DNA from: Puffinus mauretanicus
Taxonomy: Eukaryota > Chordata > Aves > Procellariiformes > Procellariidae
DNA length: 64,000 bases
Reading direction: 5' to 3'
Assembly (NCBI GenBank): GCA_023333565.1
Contig: JAJKFH010004053.1
Coordinates: 1,550,001-1,614,000, forward strand
Notes under the pieces: model-generated
What the model saw: the letters and a program-made list of their open reading frames with translations, nothing else
What the model was told of the DNA's origin: nothing
The model's database searches: none
Made by a program: the position numbers and the translations under genes
Shown: in pieces, positions 1 through 13,520 of the stretch
How positions within the stretch are numbered: the first letter of the stretch is position 1
Layout of the letters: each line of letters starts with the position of its first letter

Positions 1-1064
1 TATACATTTTAGGAGTACATCACCTACTCCCTCACAAGCTGTTTGCAGTTAATACAGCGTCACTATTTTTCACCAGTATTGTATCTTTAAATGTCAAGAA
101 TCAGATGTCTGCTCTTGGAGCTATCATACTGCCGGTGAATGTTTGTGGCAGGAACATGGATCAGAAAATATTAAAACTCTTTCATTCTTAGGAGAGCTGT
201 GGATAGCTTTTATGCACTTTAATCGAAGCACTTATGGCACATCTAAGTGTGTGTGTAAGATGGAACAACGTTACGCAGAGAAGAGAGAAGACCATGAGGA
301 AAAAAGAGGTTTGCTAAGATGATTTGGTTTCATTTTAATGTAGTGGGACTCTTGTCTATTTGTATAGAAACTGTAGCGAGTTTTCTCATATGGGTGCTTT
401 AATGAGACAGTCAGCTTCCACATTCTGTTGTTTAAGTCAGTACGCAGAGTAAGCGTAGGACTGAGGCATCCGTGTTTAAAAATTGATCTTAAAAGGTTTT
501 ATTGAATGGCATGCAAAATAATTTTGAATGCCAGCCTCTGGGATTCTAAGTTTTAAATGTAAAGAAATGGATCTGTGTGTTTTCTATTAATTGTTAGGAG
601 AGTGGTGTGTGGGGAGAGGGGGCAATATGAATGCTCAGTGTGTGTTTACAGCTGTGAGTATGGACTGGGGAGGGAGAGGGGGTTCAAAATAGCCTCTGGT
701 TGCAACCTTTGGAGGGTTTTTTTAATATTAAGTCTCCTTCGTCTGAATTTTGTGAGTGGGAAGAAATCGTAACTTTAGGCTTGATTGTTGTGGTTACTTT
801 GGACCCTGAGATTTCTTTTGTTGATGTTTTTGTTTACTCCTTCAGTCTTCCTCTCAGGTTTAGATAAAATAGCTGACAATTCAGTATGTGACCAGATGGC
901 TAGAAAAGAGCAAAAACTGTGCCAGCATCAGCTTTAAATGAACACCTCCATAGGGACTTTTAGATAATGTTTAACTGACAGGAATAGACTCTTGAAGTGG
1001 AATTAGAGGGCATTATCTGTGTCTGTATGAAAATATGTCCAACAATTGTCAAGGGCAGGAATTA

Positions 1065-1104
1065 GAATAACTAAATTCTCACTTTGAATAACTAAATTCT
1101 CACT
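1065..1104. repeat. 21-bp tandem duplication
   Basis: The string GAATAACTAAATTCTCACT occurs at 1,065 and again at 1,086, giving about 1.9 copies of a 21-bp unit. It looks like a small local duplication with no sign of function. Confidence 0.85.
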
Positions 1105-1419
1105 GTGTTTCCCATCCTCACTAGTAGTTTTATTTTGGTTTTCATTTCATTTTGTTTAATTTTTTCTAATTGTATGCTTGTTTGTAAAAGCCAGGGAAAT
1201 ATAACTGGTTTTAAATTGTTTTTAAAAAAGAAGGAAAATCTTAACCAGACTTGGATTAAGATTGGAAATAAAATTCACACAGAGTAGGGTACATTTGAGG
1301 AAGCAGGTCAGGATTATTCTTCTCGGCAGCTTGAAAAGATGACAAATGGATATAGGTATTAAAAAGTCAGTCTATTTTGAATGCATCCCATTGCCTTTCT
1401 CTTCACTATATCACTTATC

Positions 1420-1535
1420 TTTTTACACTACAAGCCCTTTGGGGCTTGGACGTTGTTCCCTTTTGTGTTTCCACAATGCCCAGCACAATGGGGCACAGAA
1501 CCTAATTGAGGCCTTTTGGCTGTCCTGCAATATAA
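1420..1535 (+). repeat. Ancient SINE/L2-type tail (tentative)
   Basis: The segment reads as a degraded version of a repeat tail common in reptiles and birds: a CCCTTTGGGGC motif, then a T-rich stretch, then GCCCAGCACAATGGGGCAC, then an AATATAAAT run. The resemblance is from memory of amniote MIR/L2-related tails, not from an alignment, so the family assignment is tentative. The flanks show no target duplication, as expected for an old insertion. Confidence 0.45.
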
Positions 1536-4359
1536 ATATATATTAACAGCAGCAGAGTATTACTCGTTAGTGGGCTGCAGAGGTATTCTCTCTATCGGTT
1601 ATTTTCCTGCTGACCTTCTCATCATTGTACCAAAAGGCTGGTGTCCTGTGTTAGAACAATTAGAAATGCACTAAATGAGATGAAAGCTGCAAAGTCATGA
1701 CAATACTGGACAACTCTGATAATTTAATTTCATTATTATGATGCTTCTTTGTTGCTTTATTTAACTCATTAAATGTTAAATAGATGCTTTTATCAACTCA
1801 CTTGTAATTTAAGCTGTTGTTTATGATCCAGAACATAAACTCTCTGGTCCTTGAAAGAGGCGACTATTTTGTTCATGCAAACTCTTCTGTGATAGTATCT
1901 GAATTCAATGAAGGAGTGACTTTTTTTCAGCTCAGGGTACTCAGGATAAGTTTCTTTATCCTGATAGACCTGAGTATATCAGAGGTCACAGATGACATTG
2001 ACTTCGCATTTGCTTGTAAGGGCTTTTATCACAAAAGTATCTGGATGAATTCTCAGTGTAAAGACATGGAAATAACAAACAATTATCTCACTTGGTGTGA
2101 TATTTTCCACATAACCGTTCTGTGGAAGGACTTGGCAGTAGTTCGTGTTACAGATGGGCTTATTTCTCATAATTTGGAATTTGGATCGAGAGCAGAGTCC
2201 TCCTGCATTGCACAGTCTTTCTTTACTCCGGGAGGCTCCGCTTCCAGCCCGGGTGCTGAGGCACAGTGTCCATCCTTGGAGGTCTAGGGGAGGCTTGGCT
2301 CAACACCGTGCATCTTCAGAAAGAGATATTAGCTCCCAGACTAGTCTAAAGACTGTCGAGCAAACCTTTTCCTCTCACCTGCATTTTGGGAATGGAATTG
2401 TATTTTTCTCTTCTCTCTATTTCTCCTTTCAAGAATGAGCAGCTGGATAGTAGAGAGATAAGGTCCTTTTTTTGAGCTGCTTCTTACTTCAGGAAAGTGC
2501 TTTTATTTGATCCAGGTTTACTGTTGGACTAATTTGAAGGAAGGTGAGAAGGAACTGTTTGTGTTTTCTCAAAATTTTACTACCAAATGGTTTCCCTGCC
2601 TTGAGAGAATAATTTATAAAGCAGTGGACAGCCTCTACTTCTCTGGTGGCTTCTCCTCTGGAAAAACTAAAATTAAGCAAAACTATCGAAGAAGAAATGT
2701 AAGCAGCTGTCTTTTTCTGCGAACAATAGGGTCTAAATACATGGGTAGATATTTTTGACACTCTTGTTTTCTATGAATTCATGATTGTTGAAGCTAATAG
2801 AGTATCAAATACACTGCAGAGTTTGTCTCTGATTATAGTTTTGCCATTCAATGTTCCCTGTGATTACTATTCCCATTGTCCTTGGTCCATTCGGTAAGAG
2901 TCAGAGAAAAATACAAAGGATGACATTTTTCTTATTATTCCTCTTTTCTTCTTATGTGGGCCAGTCATATGTTTTCTTTTGATCCCATTTGGTGAGACTG
3001 AAGTCAGTTGTGTCAGATACTTGGGGCGGAGGATGGAAATTTTACTTTTGAAAACTGAAGTGCAGTAGGTGAGGATGACGGTGCAGTCATCCGAGTTCCG
3101 CATTTGCATCGCTTGTCCTTCGGTGGGAGACTGTGAGAAATACTATCAAAAATACAGGCCAAGCTTCTGGGTGTAATAAGCATTTTCTGGTGGTGGAGGG
3201 CTCTGGTTCATACTGTGCTCACTTTCCTGTCTGAAGGTTGTCTGTAATGTGCATTAATATATAATGTGTAGTGTTAAGAAACTCATAGTTAAAGTGACTT
3301 GTTTTCCAGTCTCAGGACAAGGCACTTCCACAGTTTCTTAGGAGATACTGCTCAATCCCAGCATCTTTCTGTCACTTGTGTCCGTGGATGGCCAAATAGA
3401 GGGCATCGCCCTAGGTCAGGGTGCTAATAAGGACCAGTATCTGTCATATGATTTGTTAACGCGGTATGTTAAATTAGAAAGTGTTTATCCTAATGACACA
3501 GCAATTTACGTCAGATCTGTTATACTGGGCTTATCTATGCATTTTCAGTTAATCTCTACTTTTTCCTCATTTGTGGTGTTTGCATTTCTGTTGCAACTAC
3601 CATATTCAAATTAATCTTTCAGTATGTCCTTGGAGATATATATAAGCTGTATTTTAATATCCATTAATATTGATCTTCCCTTTTTCATATATCTGAAGAC
3701 CTGCCTTTTTTTCTCTTATTCCATTATAAATTGAAAATGAATGAAGCGTATATTATTTCCCCTTCAATTTTCCGGTCAGAACTACAAAGTATATGAGGTA
3801 TAAGTTTCAAATTTTTTTACTGAGCTCATATGAAACATACTTCTCGGTAAAGCTAGTGAAACGATTTGAACAACTGTGAAATAAAATGTCAAATGTTACA
3901 ATGTATTCTAGACCAGCTTCCAGGTAATGGAATAATCATTGAAATGTTTGGAAATTATTAAATGTTCATGAATTTTAGAATAAACCAGTATCTAAGAACA
4001 TTAAAACTGAAAAAATACCATTCACAGAAAGCTAATTTATTTCAGTTTTAAAATTGTGAGATGGGTAATATGAATAGTGCATAAAGTTAGGGAATTTGCG
4101 GGCTCTTGGAAAATATCAATAAAGCACAAAATAGCTTATTTTTAAAAAATATATTAATAACAAATAATTCCATTGAACCTACATCTTGGTTATTTAGCCT
4201 ACCTGCAAACCTACCCAAGATGCCTTTCCTATATTAAGACAAATATGTAGGAGAATCTTTCAGTATAGCCGTCCTCCTCATCTTTGCAGTCCTTTAATTT
4301 ACCTTAAAAAAAGAGAAATTATCAGCTGAGTTGGTGAGAATGATCTTGCCACATATTTC

Positions 4360-4475
4360 ACCTTAACAACTGCTGTGTTCTCATTCATTTAATTAAAACC
4401 TGGACTGACCTTTGGTGTCTGAGTAATGCAGTAATGGGGGCCGCCTAAGTACTAAGAGAGCTGATCTACAGCAAT
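4360..4475 (+). repeat. MIR/CORE-SINE-like 3' fragment (tentative)
   Basis: A core of AATGCAGTAATGGGGGCCGC followed by CTAAGTACTAAGAGAG resembles the end of amniote MIR-type SINEs, which carry a 'taatgggggcc...taagtacctaagata' string. The preceding CATTCATTTAATTAAAA fits the segment just upstream in that family. Divergence is high, which fits an ancient copy. The call rests on recall of the family pattern only. Confidence 0.45.
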
Positions 4476-5604
4476 GTCAGTACTTCACATTTAGCTGCAA
4501 TTTTATCTGCCCATGTAGAAATAATAGAGGATAGAAATAATTTTCTATCCTTTAGTTTTATCACCATTGTGTAACTTCTTAGTATTGAATATACTGGCAC
4601 TGATCTTATTTTTTCTAGATTAACTTGAATTACTGTTGGTTCATTCTGTTAACATCTCTATGTTCTAGTAGCGCATCCATTAATGAACATAATTCTGGCA
4701 GCTGGATCCCCATTTTGTGTTGCTAACATACCACATATAGGATTTAGCAACATACTTGGGTGGCGCTACGTTACGTATACTGTTATGTCAGAAATGTTTA
4801 TGAAAATAATGGCTGCATGTAATAGCTGGCATTTGACGTTTATTTCAGTTCCTTCATGGGTAAGATTTGACTCAGTCCTGGATCTGACTCCTTTCCGTAG
4901 CCTTAAATATCTGGAGTGTTCTAATCTTATCATTTTCAGTAATTTCACTGTAAAAAAAAAAAAAAAATCTTCAAGACAAATCAAGTCCAGCAGAGAAGAT
5001 CATTTCAATCTGCATCTGAGTTTGAAATCTTTAACTTTTATTGTGGAGACATGCAAAGTAGGTGGGGAAAAAAATAGTGAGTGGTGATATGTTTTCCTCA
5101 GTCAGTGCAAAGTAGTAAGAAATATTTCCCCTACATCGAGTTACTGTTTTTTTGTTTCAAGAATGGAATTTGTAGTACAGCTCTCGAGTGGGGAAATACT
5201 GCAGTGCCAGAAGAGTGGTTTGAGCTGGGGGCAGCTGGCTACAGTTTCTGTTCTGCCTTACAAATGCTCTTGCGCTGTGCTTGTTGCACAGCTGAGCTTC
5301 TGTCACTAGTGAGTTAAGCAACAAGGACATGAATCTGTTGTATATTGTTTGTCCTTTCATCCGCTTACCCTGAGCCTGTGCAATGGACTTCTGCAATGTC
5401 TTGTCTGCACTTCTGATAGATATGTACTTCTCTCACCAAAGGCTAAGCAATGTGCCATGCGGTTTGATAAGGCACTGTGACAGTTCTGATGGGCCAGGGC
5501 TTCCAGAGATGGTCTTTGAATTGTCTCTAAGAGTCTTTTATGCAAATAAGTTTGTGTCTAATTTTGCTTTACTGAGATAACCCCAGCCTGCTAAGCAGTT
5601 TGTT

Positions 5605-5625
5605 AGGAAATCTTTGAGATTTCCT
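5605..5625. repeat. Perfect short inverted repeat
   Basis: AGGAAATCT is followed by a 3-nt spacer and then its exact reverse complement AGATTTCCT, giving a 9-bp stem. No neighbouring feature suggests a role, and chance is a reasonable explanation in a 64-kb window. Confidence 0.8.
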
Positions 5626-8600
5626 GGTCTCTAGCAATTCAGTTCCCAGCAGATGAGAGTCAAGACCGTGACCTTGATTTGATATCCAGTGGGACACTAC
5701 TGTAGAGCAGAGCTGACAGTTTGGAGTCACTGAGAAGACACACTGTGATGTTCTGAAACAGGGAAAGTTTCCTTAGAGCCGAATGAAAGCTTCTTACGCA
5801 GGTGTGTTTCATTGCTGTAATCCAAAAGAAAGTGGTGTGGAAGTTTCAATGAAGCCTGTCCACTGTACACTAAGATGTGACAGAAGCTAATAGCCAGCTG
5901 GAGGTGGTAGCTTAACTGCATTACTTACAGCTGCTGCCTGCGAGAGCACAACATTAGCAAAGCACCAGAGATTATCCAGTTACAGTCAGCCAACAGAAAC
6001 AGCATAAGGGCTGTTTCTCAAAATGCTCTCCCCACCACATCTGTTTTCTTCCAGGGATAAAGATTCAGCTACATGTTCTCCATCCACAAGCCAGTTTCCT
6101 GCTGGCTGCTTGATAGTGGGCTTGTGGTCATGTGTAGTGACAGAAAGGTAAAATGACATCTCATTTAAGAATATTGGCAGTTGATGCCAACTAGTCACTG
6201 TGGTGACTGAAGTGATTAGAGAGAGAACTGATTCACCCCAAAAGAAGGTATCTAGAAGTGAAAGAACATTTCTCCATTGCTAGTCATTGAAAGTGTCCTT
6301 TCGAGGACTGGTATTCATGTTAACAGTCATCCTGTCATCCTTACTTGGGCAAGGAGCCATATCTCATTATAGCCAACTGCACTGAAAGCTTCAAGAGTAT
6401 TGAGAAAGATGGGAATGAATGTCTGCCCTCTGCCACAGAGAGAATATCATCCATGAGTATCACTGAAACAGTTTTAGTTTGAGGTCCTGGCCGAGAGTCC
6501 TGCTCTACGACCTTCAGTTATGTTTCCTTCAGCTAATAGATGTGGTACTTGCTGTTTGGCTTCCTTTCTGCAGAATGTGTTTGGGGGTGGCAAACTTGCA
6601 AGGCCCTTGGCTGGAATCATTGTACCCACGTGGCCCTCTTCATGGTTGGTTGGATTTTTGTGCGTAAAGCAGGAGGAGAAAATTTATCTGGAATCAAGAC
6701 GTGGTTGTTTTGCGTAGGAGACACACATTCCTCTTCATAAAACAGGATGTGAATCAGATTGACAAGCTAGTGGTCAAGGCACCTTTTGATGAATGAAAAT
6801 TATAAACTGGAGCAGTGCTTGAAGAATTTTGTCTGTTGACTTACTCTATGAAGATTCATATTGTTTTAGAAGACTTTCCAAACCACTGTTACGTGAAGGA
6901 AGATTGCAATTCTTCACGCTGCTTGTTCAGGTTTGATGCAATGTGTGGGCACTTAGGATTGAAAAAGTAATGTTCTGTCTCAGACGGGCTCTTTGTCTTA
7001 GCTGTTAATGCTCTCCGTGTAAAAAAATATGGAGATAAGTCAGCTAAATTAAATTAATTTATAGTAGAACCTGATTGCTGAAATAGTACAAGCTAAAACA
7101 AGTGTTGCTGCAGATACTGAGCATATTAAGTTTGTCCTAAATAGAAGCAACCTTCTGAAAAAGCCTTTTGGAAAACTCTTGAGGCTTATTAAACATATAT
7201 TATTCTTTAAGCTTTCTAAGGCTTCCTTTTTTTTGCGTACTTCAATGATTCTTAATGCATGCACATTGATAGAAAGAAATGCTACTCATCTTTATTGGTC
7301 TGATTAATTCAATATTCATGAGTGCTAGGAATAGGCTTAGTAAGTGGAAGATGGCAATTGAAACTTCCTTAACAGCACGCAGAAGAGGCATAATAACGGC
7401 TAAGAAAAACAAATTGCATGGGTTTGAAAATCTGCACTGAGCAGTCATTAAGCATTGTTCTTCAGTTGTGTGATTTCATTTCATTAAGTATTTGCATACT
7501 AATAGAAAGCTAAAGTTACAAGTCTACTGCTGTGAGCGATGGTTAGCCACTCCTTCCAGTCCTTGTGTTTACTTCTATAGTCATCCACATTGCTTTGGCA
7601 AAGCACAGGGAGAAGCTTTAATGATTTCAGCTGCAATAAGCCAAATCAAACTAGAGATCAATAATGAACTTAATTTGCTATAGAGACAGTCTGTTTGCTA
7701 TTTCATCCAGTAAGGTAAGTTAATAACAATTTTGTGCAAAAAAGAAGGAAATTAGATATTCTAATTTTATTGTTTAGAAATTGAATAAAAAATGTTTTCT
7801 TTACCTTTGTCCTTACATGCTGGGTTTATTTCACATACCACTATGTGTGAGCTTTTGAAATGAATGTTTGAAAACTGAGAGGCCAGTATACCTGTTTGCT
7901 TAGTTTCTTTATTTGAGGACCTAGACTATCTATTAGAAAAATCCAGTTCCTTTATATCAAAAAATGCATTAAAGGAATTGACCAGTCAGTCCAGTCTGGC
8001 TAATGACAAAGTGTGAACACTTCCAGAGCAACATAAATTTAGTTAAAGATGAGGACAGGTAATCTATACACTAAATGAAGCTGAATCCAGGTAAGATGTT
8101 AGCTGGTGCCAGTATGTTATCTGTATAGTCTGTTCTGTTTACAAAAGAATCTTATATCTGCCATTTAATCCAAAGAAAGAAACTATAGTCAGGCTTAGCT
8201 TTCATACTTGTAACAAACGTTTTATTTCTAGGGGTATGCTGAAGTCTTAAGTTTCAGTAAGTTGCCTGGCTCAGAGGTCTTTGCTGAATATTTTCTATGT
8301 ATTTTCAAGTAATAATGGTGTTCTGTTTCATTGAGCTTTTTGTATAAATAAAGTGCACTCTTCATTTTTAGGCTTGTAAAGAAAGAATTGTACGTGATCT
8401 TAAAGATCATTTGCAAAATGAAGTGTTTCCAGGATCTCTATTACTTCAATAGTGTGAATAATAATAGGTCTATTTTAATAAAAACAGTTATGTTCATTAT
8501 TAGATCTGAGTTTAGCTCTTCCCCCTTTTTCACGAGAGTAAAAACAATCATGGAAGTGATGTTCGTGCTTGATATTCTGATACTGAAAAAATGGTATTGC

Positions 8601-9475
8601 CAAGGTAATTGGATAGTATGATTTTCTTAAAAGCATGAAACAGCTTTATCTCAGGTATGTCAATCTTAATGCCATTAATCCTCTAAGGCAGCAGATACCT
8701 TGCATACACACTTGCGTGCAGTGTAGTATGTGACCTCGCAAGATATAATATTGGCATTCAAACAAAGTAAGACCCTGTGGGAAAATTTGTGCAGACCTCC
8801 TGACTGAAAAAAATAAAAGAGCTGGAGGTTCACACAGACACTTTTCTCAGCATTTTTCCAGATCAACAGAAGGAAGCACGCTCCAGAATGTTTAGTACCA
8901 TATGTATAGAAACAGAATGCATGAAATAATGCGATCAATTTTATTTTCGCAATTCTGAGAGGGCTTTATTTATTAATTTCTTCCCATGATATGAAACACA
9001 CTACTGTGACAGTAAATTGCATTGTCTGCTATGAGCTGTTACGGCCATTCCTTTTAGGCACCAAAGAAAGCACTCTGAAAATCAGGTCACTTCTTTTAGT
9101 AGGTATTGCTTGAGGTATTAAAATGTTGTCATTATTTTATCTGCCTGTATTTTTTGAACAGCAAAATAGGTACCACGAAAGGAAATGCTGAGCTTTAAGG
9201 GTGGTTTGCCCTACTCAAGTAATACACAGACAGTGCTCCGAGATCCTTTCATAAAAAGTATTACAACTATTAATAGCCAAAGCAAAAATATACTACTTCT
9301 AAAGCTTTACTTTACCCTGCAAGTGCTCTCTACCAGTTACATGATGTTTTACTGTTTTCTCCTACACCAGCTTCTGAAATCAGGGTTTCCAAGTCTTGTG
9401 AAACTGAAATAAGATAAAGGGAAACTGGACCCGAATTTCTTTCCCTAATATTCTCTTAAATACTGAAACCTTACT

Positions 9476-9536
9476 GAAAAGAAAAAAGAAAAAATAAAGG
9501 AAAAAGAAAAAAAAGAGAGAAAAAAAAAGAAGAAAA
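9476..9536 (+). repeat. Purine-rich (A/G) low-complexity tract
   Basis: This is about 60 bases of A with scattered G and a single pyrimidine (T near 9,495). It is simple sequence within the intron, with no adjacent SINE or LINE body that would make it a poly-A tail. Confidence 0.9.
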
Positions 9537-11391
9537 CTACTCAGCCTTAAATATCTGCAAGAAAATTGGGCAAACTGTTTAATTAAAACAGGTTTTTAAT
9601 CAAATACCCATTACATTCTTCTACTGCAGCTTTGTCTAGGCAGGCAAGATAGTTTGTACAATCTGACTTCCTCAATGTGTTAACTGAAATTAGAAGCATA
9701 TCTGGGTTGATATTTTAGGCCGTTCTCTAAATCTGGATGTTTTTCCTAACCATAGCCATCCTTTTCTCTTTGGCACATAGGGGGTTTACCCATAATATGG
9801 TAGTGGAACTTGGGTTGCATTTGTACCATTTTCTTTGGTTTTGCGCATGCCGGTACCTTCCAGTACACAAACCAGCCAGTGGGTTTGTGGCACTCCCTGA
9901 GACTGCTTTGCCCCCAGTCTCTATATGAACGGCTCAGCTTTCTTTTTCTGCAACTAGAGTGTTTAAAAGGTGGAAAAGCTACGAAAAAAGTAGTTGCTCA
10001 CTTCACTGAGTGAGCAGAGCTCAAACTGGAAAATTCCTCCCGAGCACATCCTACAAATTGTGGGGCTCGAGCAATGCATTCAAAGCTCATCACGGTACAC
10101 AGTGTTTGCAGGTGTAAATAAGGAAGCTTTGTGGTAAATTCACTGCAACCAGCTTTCAAAACTTGGCCTATCGTATCTAAATCATTTTGAGAAACTTTGT
10201 GATAAAAGGTATTGTACTTATGTATGGGGTTACTGATAACAGAACTCAAGAATTTCAGAGTTATGGTGCCCACAGCAATGATATCTCATCACTTGAATTG
10301 CACCTATAAACTACAGCATTAAATTTAACAGTATGTCTATTATTTAATAAAACTACAAGTGTTCAGCTTACCTGAATTATGGGTGCTGTGTGAGCATCAT
10401 AACTTTAAGTCCCCTGACTTTTTCTCAGTTAAAGACACCAACCTTAACATTATACTAACATATTTTCTTTAGTGCATTAAAGGTTAATTCACTAATTTAT
10501 TTTAATGAGAAAAAGCACAGATCTTTAACTAAAGCATAATGAATAAAATATTAAACAGATTAAAGTGCATGTCCTCTGAGAATTCACAGATTCTCTACAT
10601 ACTCTGACTTAGATATCTAATATCTGCCTGAAAACTGACTGAAAATACACTACTACAGGTTTTAAACTTCTGACTGAAGTCCCAGCATGTCATCAAAATG
10701 TCAGCAAAGCTTGATTTTATTAAACCTGTATTAACTTCTTTTTTGTACATGAGTGACTTGAAAAGTCAAGGGTTTACAGTTGACAAGCAGGAGCTGTAGG
10801 TTCCAAAATGTATGTGAGCAGTGGTATGAATATAGATTGTATTTTCACTGTTTTATGATGGTATAGACCTAGAATCAATGCAAGAGTAAGACCTGAAAAA
10901 AAAATTATCCTCTGTCTGTCATAAGTGGCTGGAGGAGAAGTGTAAAATGCTCCGTACTCTTGTATGTCAAAAATCAGAATCAAAACCACTACCAAGTATT
11001 ACCTTCATTTGCACTTTGCAAATGTATACACATCAGGAAGGCATCGACTTTCCAGATCTAGGGTCTAGGCATAAACTTAGAAGCCACAGAATTGAAACAT
11101 TGCTTTTTCTTTGTTTTTTATTTGACGTGGAAACATATCAGAGCCGAATATTCAATCCTGCTCCTCCAGTGGGTTCTTCTAGTACTTAGTACTCTCAGTC
11201 TGTAATACTCCAGTTCTTAGTTAGAGTCTTACCCTTTTCTAGAAGAATATTTTAAGTGTTTTTAAGTTGTATTTATTCAATTAATTCCTAAATATACACA
11301 ATTCTGCATGCCATTGTTCAATAAGAAAACTGGACTTTGAAATATATTCCTGCTGTAAGGAACTTACATTCTTGAAGCCCAGGCAAATACC

Positions 11392-11430
11392 AAAAACAAA
11401 AAAGAAAAAAAAAAAGAAAAGAAAAGAAAA
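11392..11430 (+). repeat. A-rich/GA-rich low-complexity tract
   Basis: An A-rich run that becomes (GAAAA)n towards its 3' end. No retroposed gene body is visible upstream of it. Confidence 0.85.
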
Positions 11431-13488
11431 CAGTAACAAACTTTGCGTGCTGCTGGAAGATGAGAATTTAAATGTTTCACAGAAGTAAAGTTACCAGAGT
11501 CATTAACTAAAGGATATTTAAAGAAAACATGGAAATTTGCTTTAAAAAGGCACAAGGAAAGAATTGTTTAAATGAAACATGGAGCAACTAAGAAGGAAGT
11601 CTCAGTGCCAAGAAGGAAGACTGAGTCATAAAGAAATGTTGATAAAGATACAAACTAGAGTACACTTCCAGGATTAAATCTTGAGTCCTCTGAGGAAAAT
11701 ATCAAAGCTCCAAGTGAGTTTATCAAGGCCAGACTTGACCAAGAGAGATCTGGGAGAAAAGAGAGAGCTTAGACTGAGCACAAGAGGAAAGAAGGACTTG
11801 TTTGAGCCTGGAAGTTCAAGGAAGGCCCTAAATCATGATGTCAGCAGCAGGAAAAGAAGAGTCAATGAAGGAAGAAAGTTGACAAGGTCTCGGGTTTGAA
11901 ATCAGCAGGAAACAAAGCAATGGCATGGCTTATGAATAGTTTGGTTAATAATTATAATTAGTAATAAGCCCATGAATGCTTAGGACTATTAAATATCTTT
12001 GTTCCTTTGTATAGCACAGTGGGGTTTGGATTGCAGTTTATAGCAGTATAGATTGATAAAATGCCATAAAAATTTGACTTACATTGACAATAACATTTGA
12101 AAGGCCTTAGAGCCTCTGGACTTAGGCTTATGTTTGTAGTGGGAATCAAGAGCTAAGCTGTTAGCAAACAGTCCAGTGTTTCAGTTTTGGTCGTCTAAAC
12201 AAGCTGGCATGTAAACGCTCTGGCTGAAGTTTGGGAAGCAATGGATACAGAAGATACTCAGCAGAAGTTAAATGTTGTTGAAGAACAAACTTTCCATAGA
12301 AAAGAGACACTCGGTGACTATCCTGGTAGATGCTAGTATTTGTAAGCTGCAGGACAAATTTTAGCAACCCAGATTTGAGACTCCTTGTTTAATATGGCTT
12401 GCAAGGGTTTCTGAGCATTGTAGCTATAGCTTGCTTTATAGAGTTGATTTGCTAGTAATAATCAGGAAAGTAGCAAATGAAAAATTCACAACTACTTTTA
12501 TTTAAATCTAACACAAAATGTGTTTAACTAAAAAGCCCTTTTGCAGTTTCACCTTTACTATAAAAATGGGGTTTCTGCAAAATAACTTCAGGACAACTCC
12601 TTCAAAGACCCTGCTCCACTGCATGTTGTTTCCGCTGTTACAGGAAAGAGAAGGGTGTTGGTTTACAATGGTCAGAAGCCCCAAGAGCAGAGGAAGGGAG
12701 AGGATGGGTGGGCAAGAGCACCATGCTCTTGGACTGTCCTCTGCTATGTCCCAAAATCTCATGAATGCACATTCCCAGTGTTCCAGATTTCCAATGTAAA
12801 AAATGGACAGCACTTACTTCAGATCAAGAGAAATAATGCACATCAATAAGAAGAAGAAAAAGAAGGGAATAAAGAGTTGTATGACTCAGATACTCAGACT
12901 AACATAATTCAAAAGGAGGGTCCCCACAAGCTGGCAGGTGTTTGGTCGCACTAATTATGCTATAGAAGCAATAGTAGTATAATTTCACACTTGCAAACCT
13001 ACTTTTGTGATGATTAGTACATAGCTCCACGAATTTGAAATGTATCTTGAACCAAAATCGTCCTGGTGAGTGTAGCTATGCACATTCGGTCTGAAAAGAT
13101 TGTGATATAGGGATTCATATTTCATCTTTTATGCCTCCCCAAAGGTGTTCAGTATGTTGAGCTGAACCAAAAATACCCTGATCTGGTTTGTAAATGCTTT
13201 GAATGAAAACCACCAAAAAAACAGATGTATCCAGCCCAGTATTAGACCTAACTGAGGCTCCTATGTCAGCATGTTTGCTAGAAACTTCCCGGATAAGTAG
13301 TGGAAAATAACAAACAACTCCAGAGGTGCTTGTGACTATGCAGGGGGAGAAGTGGGCCTCCACTGCAAACAGCAACCCATGGTCAAATGGGATTGAAGAT
13401 GGGCCCTTGCCCGTGAGAGTTTTTGTTATGGCTCTGTTGTGGCTTAGCACGGTCAAATCTTGCTGTGCAATTACGTCAGGGAAGAGTG

Positions 13489-13495
13489 TACTAAT
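13489..13495 (+). other. DLGAP1: Predicted branch-point motif for exon A
   Basis: TACTAAT lies here, with the likely branch adenosine at 13,494. That is 26 nt upstream of the last intron base (13,520), inside the usual window. Together with the pyrimidine-biased stretch and terminal CAG, it fixes the start of exon A at 13,521. Confidence 0.65.
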
Positions 13496-13520
13496 AAGAG
13501 AATCGTGTTCGTCACTTCAG

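Larger units (their letters stand above)
1..13520 (+). other. DLGAP1: DLGAP1 intron, 3' part (upstream of exon A)
   Basis: This AT-rich, non-coding stretch ends at the splice acceptor of exon A, so it is the 3' part of the preceding DLGAP1 intron, whose start lies outside the window. I see no exon with homology here. Open frames up to 156 codons occur (for example 1,817-2,287 on +), but they have no recognisable domain and some overlap open frames on the other strand. Recognisable contents are MIR-like fragments near 1.4 and 4.4 kb, a 21-bp tandem duplication at 1,065, a 9-bp-stem inverted repeat at 5,605 and purine-rich tracts at 9,476 and 11,392. An alternative first exon for a short DLGAP1 isoform could lie in an intron such as this one; none can be recognised from sequence alone. 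Confidence 0.85.

Noticed and set aside
590..695. G-rich runs as a G-quadruplex
   Set aside because: Only three adjacent long G runs are close together on one strand; the fourth run is too far away for a confident call.
1817..2287. 156-codon open frame on +, among the longest outside the CR1s
   Set aside because: No recognisable domain, hydrophobic and irregular composition, an open frame also on the opposite strand, and no convincing link to DLGAP1.
13326..13520. Open frame upstream of exon A as coding exon sequence
   Set aside because: A strong branch site and acceptor at 13,520 separate it from exon A, and most of its translation does not resemble DLGAP1.
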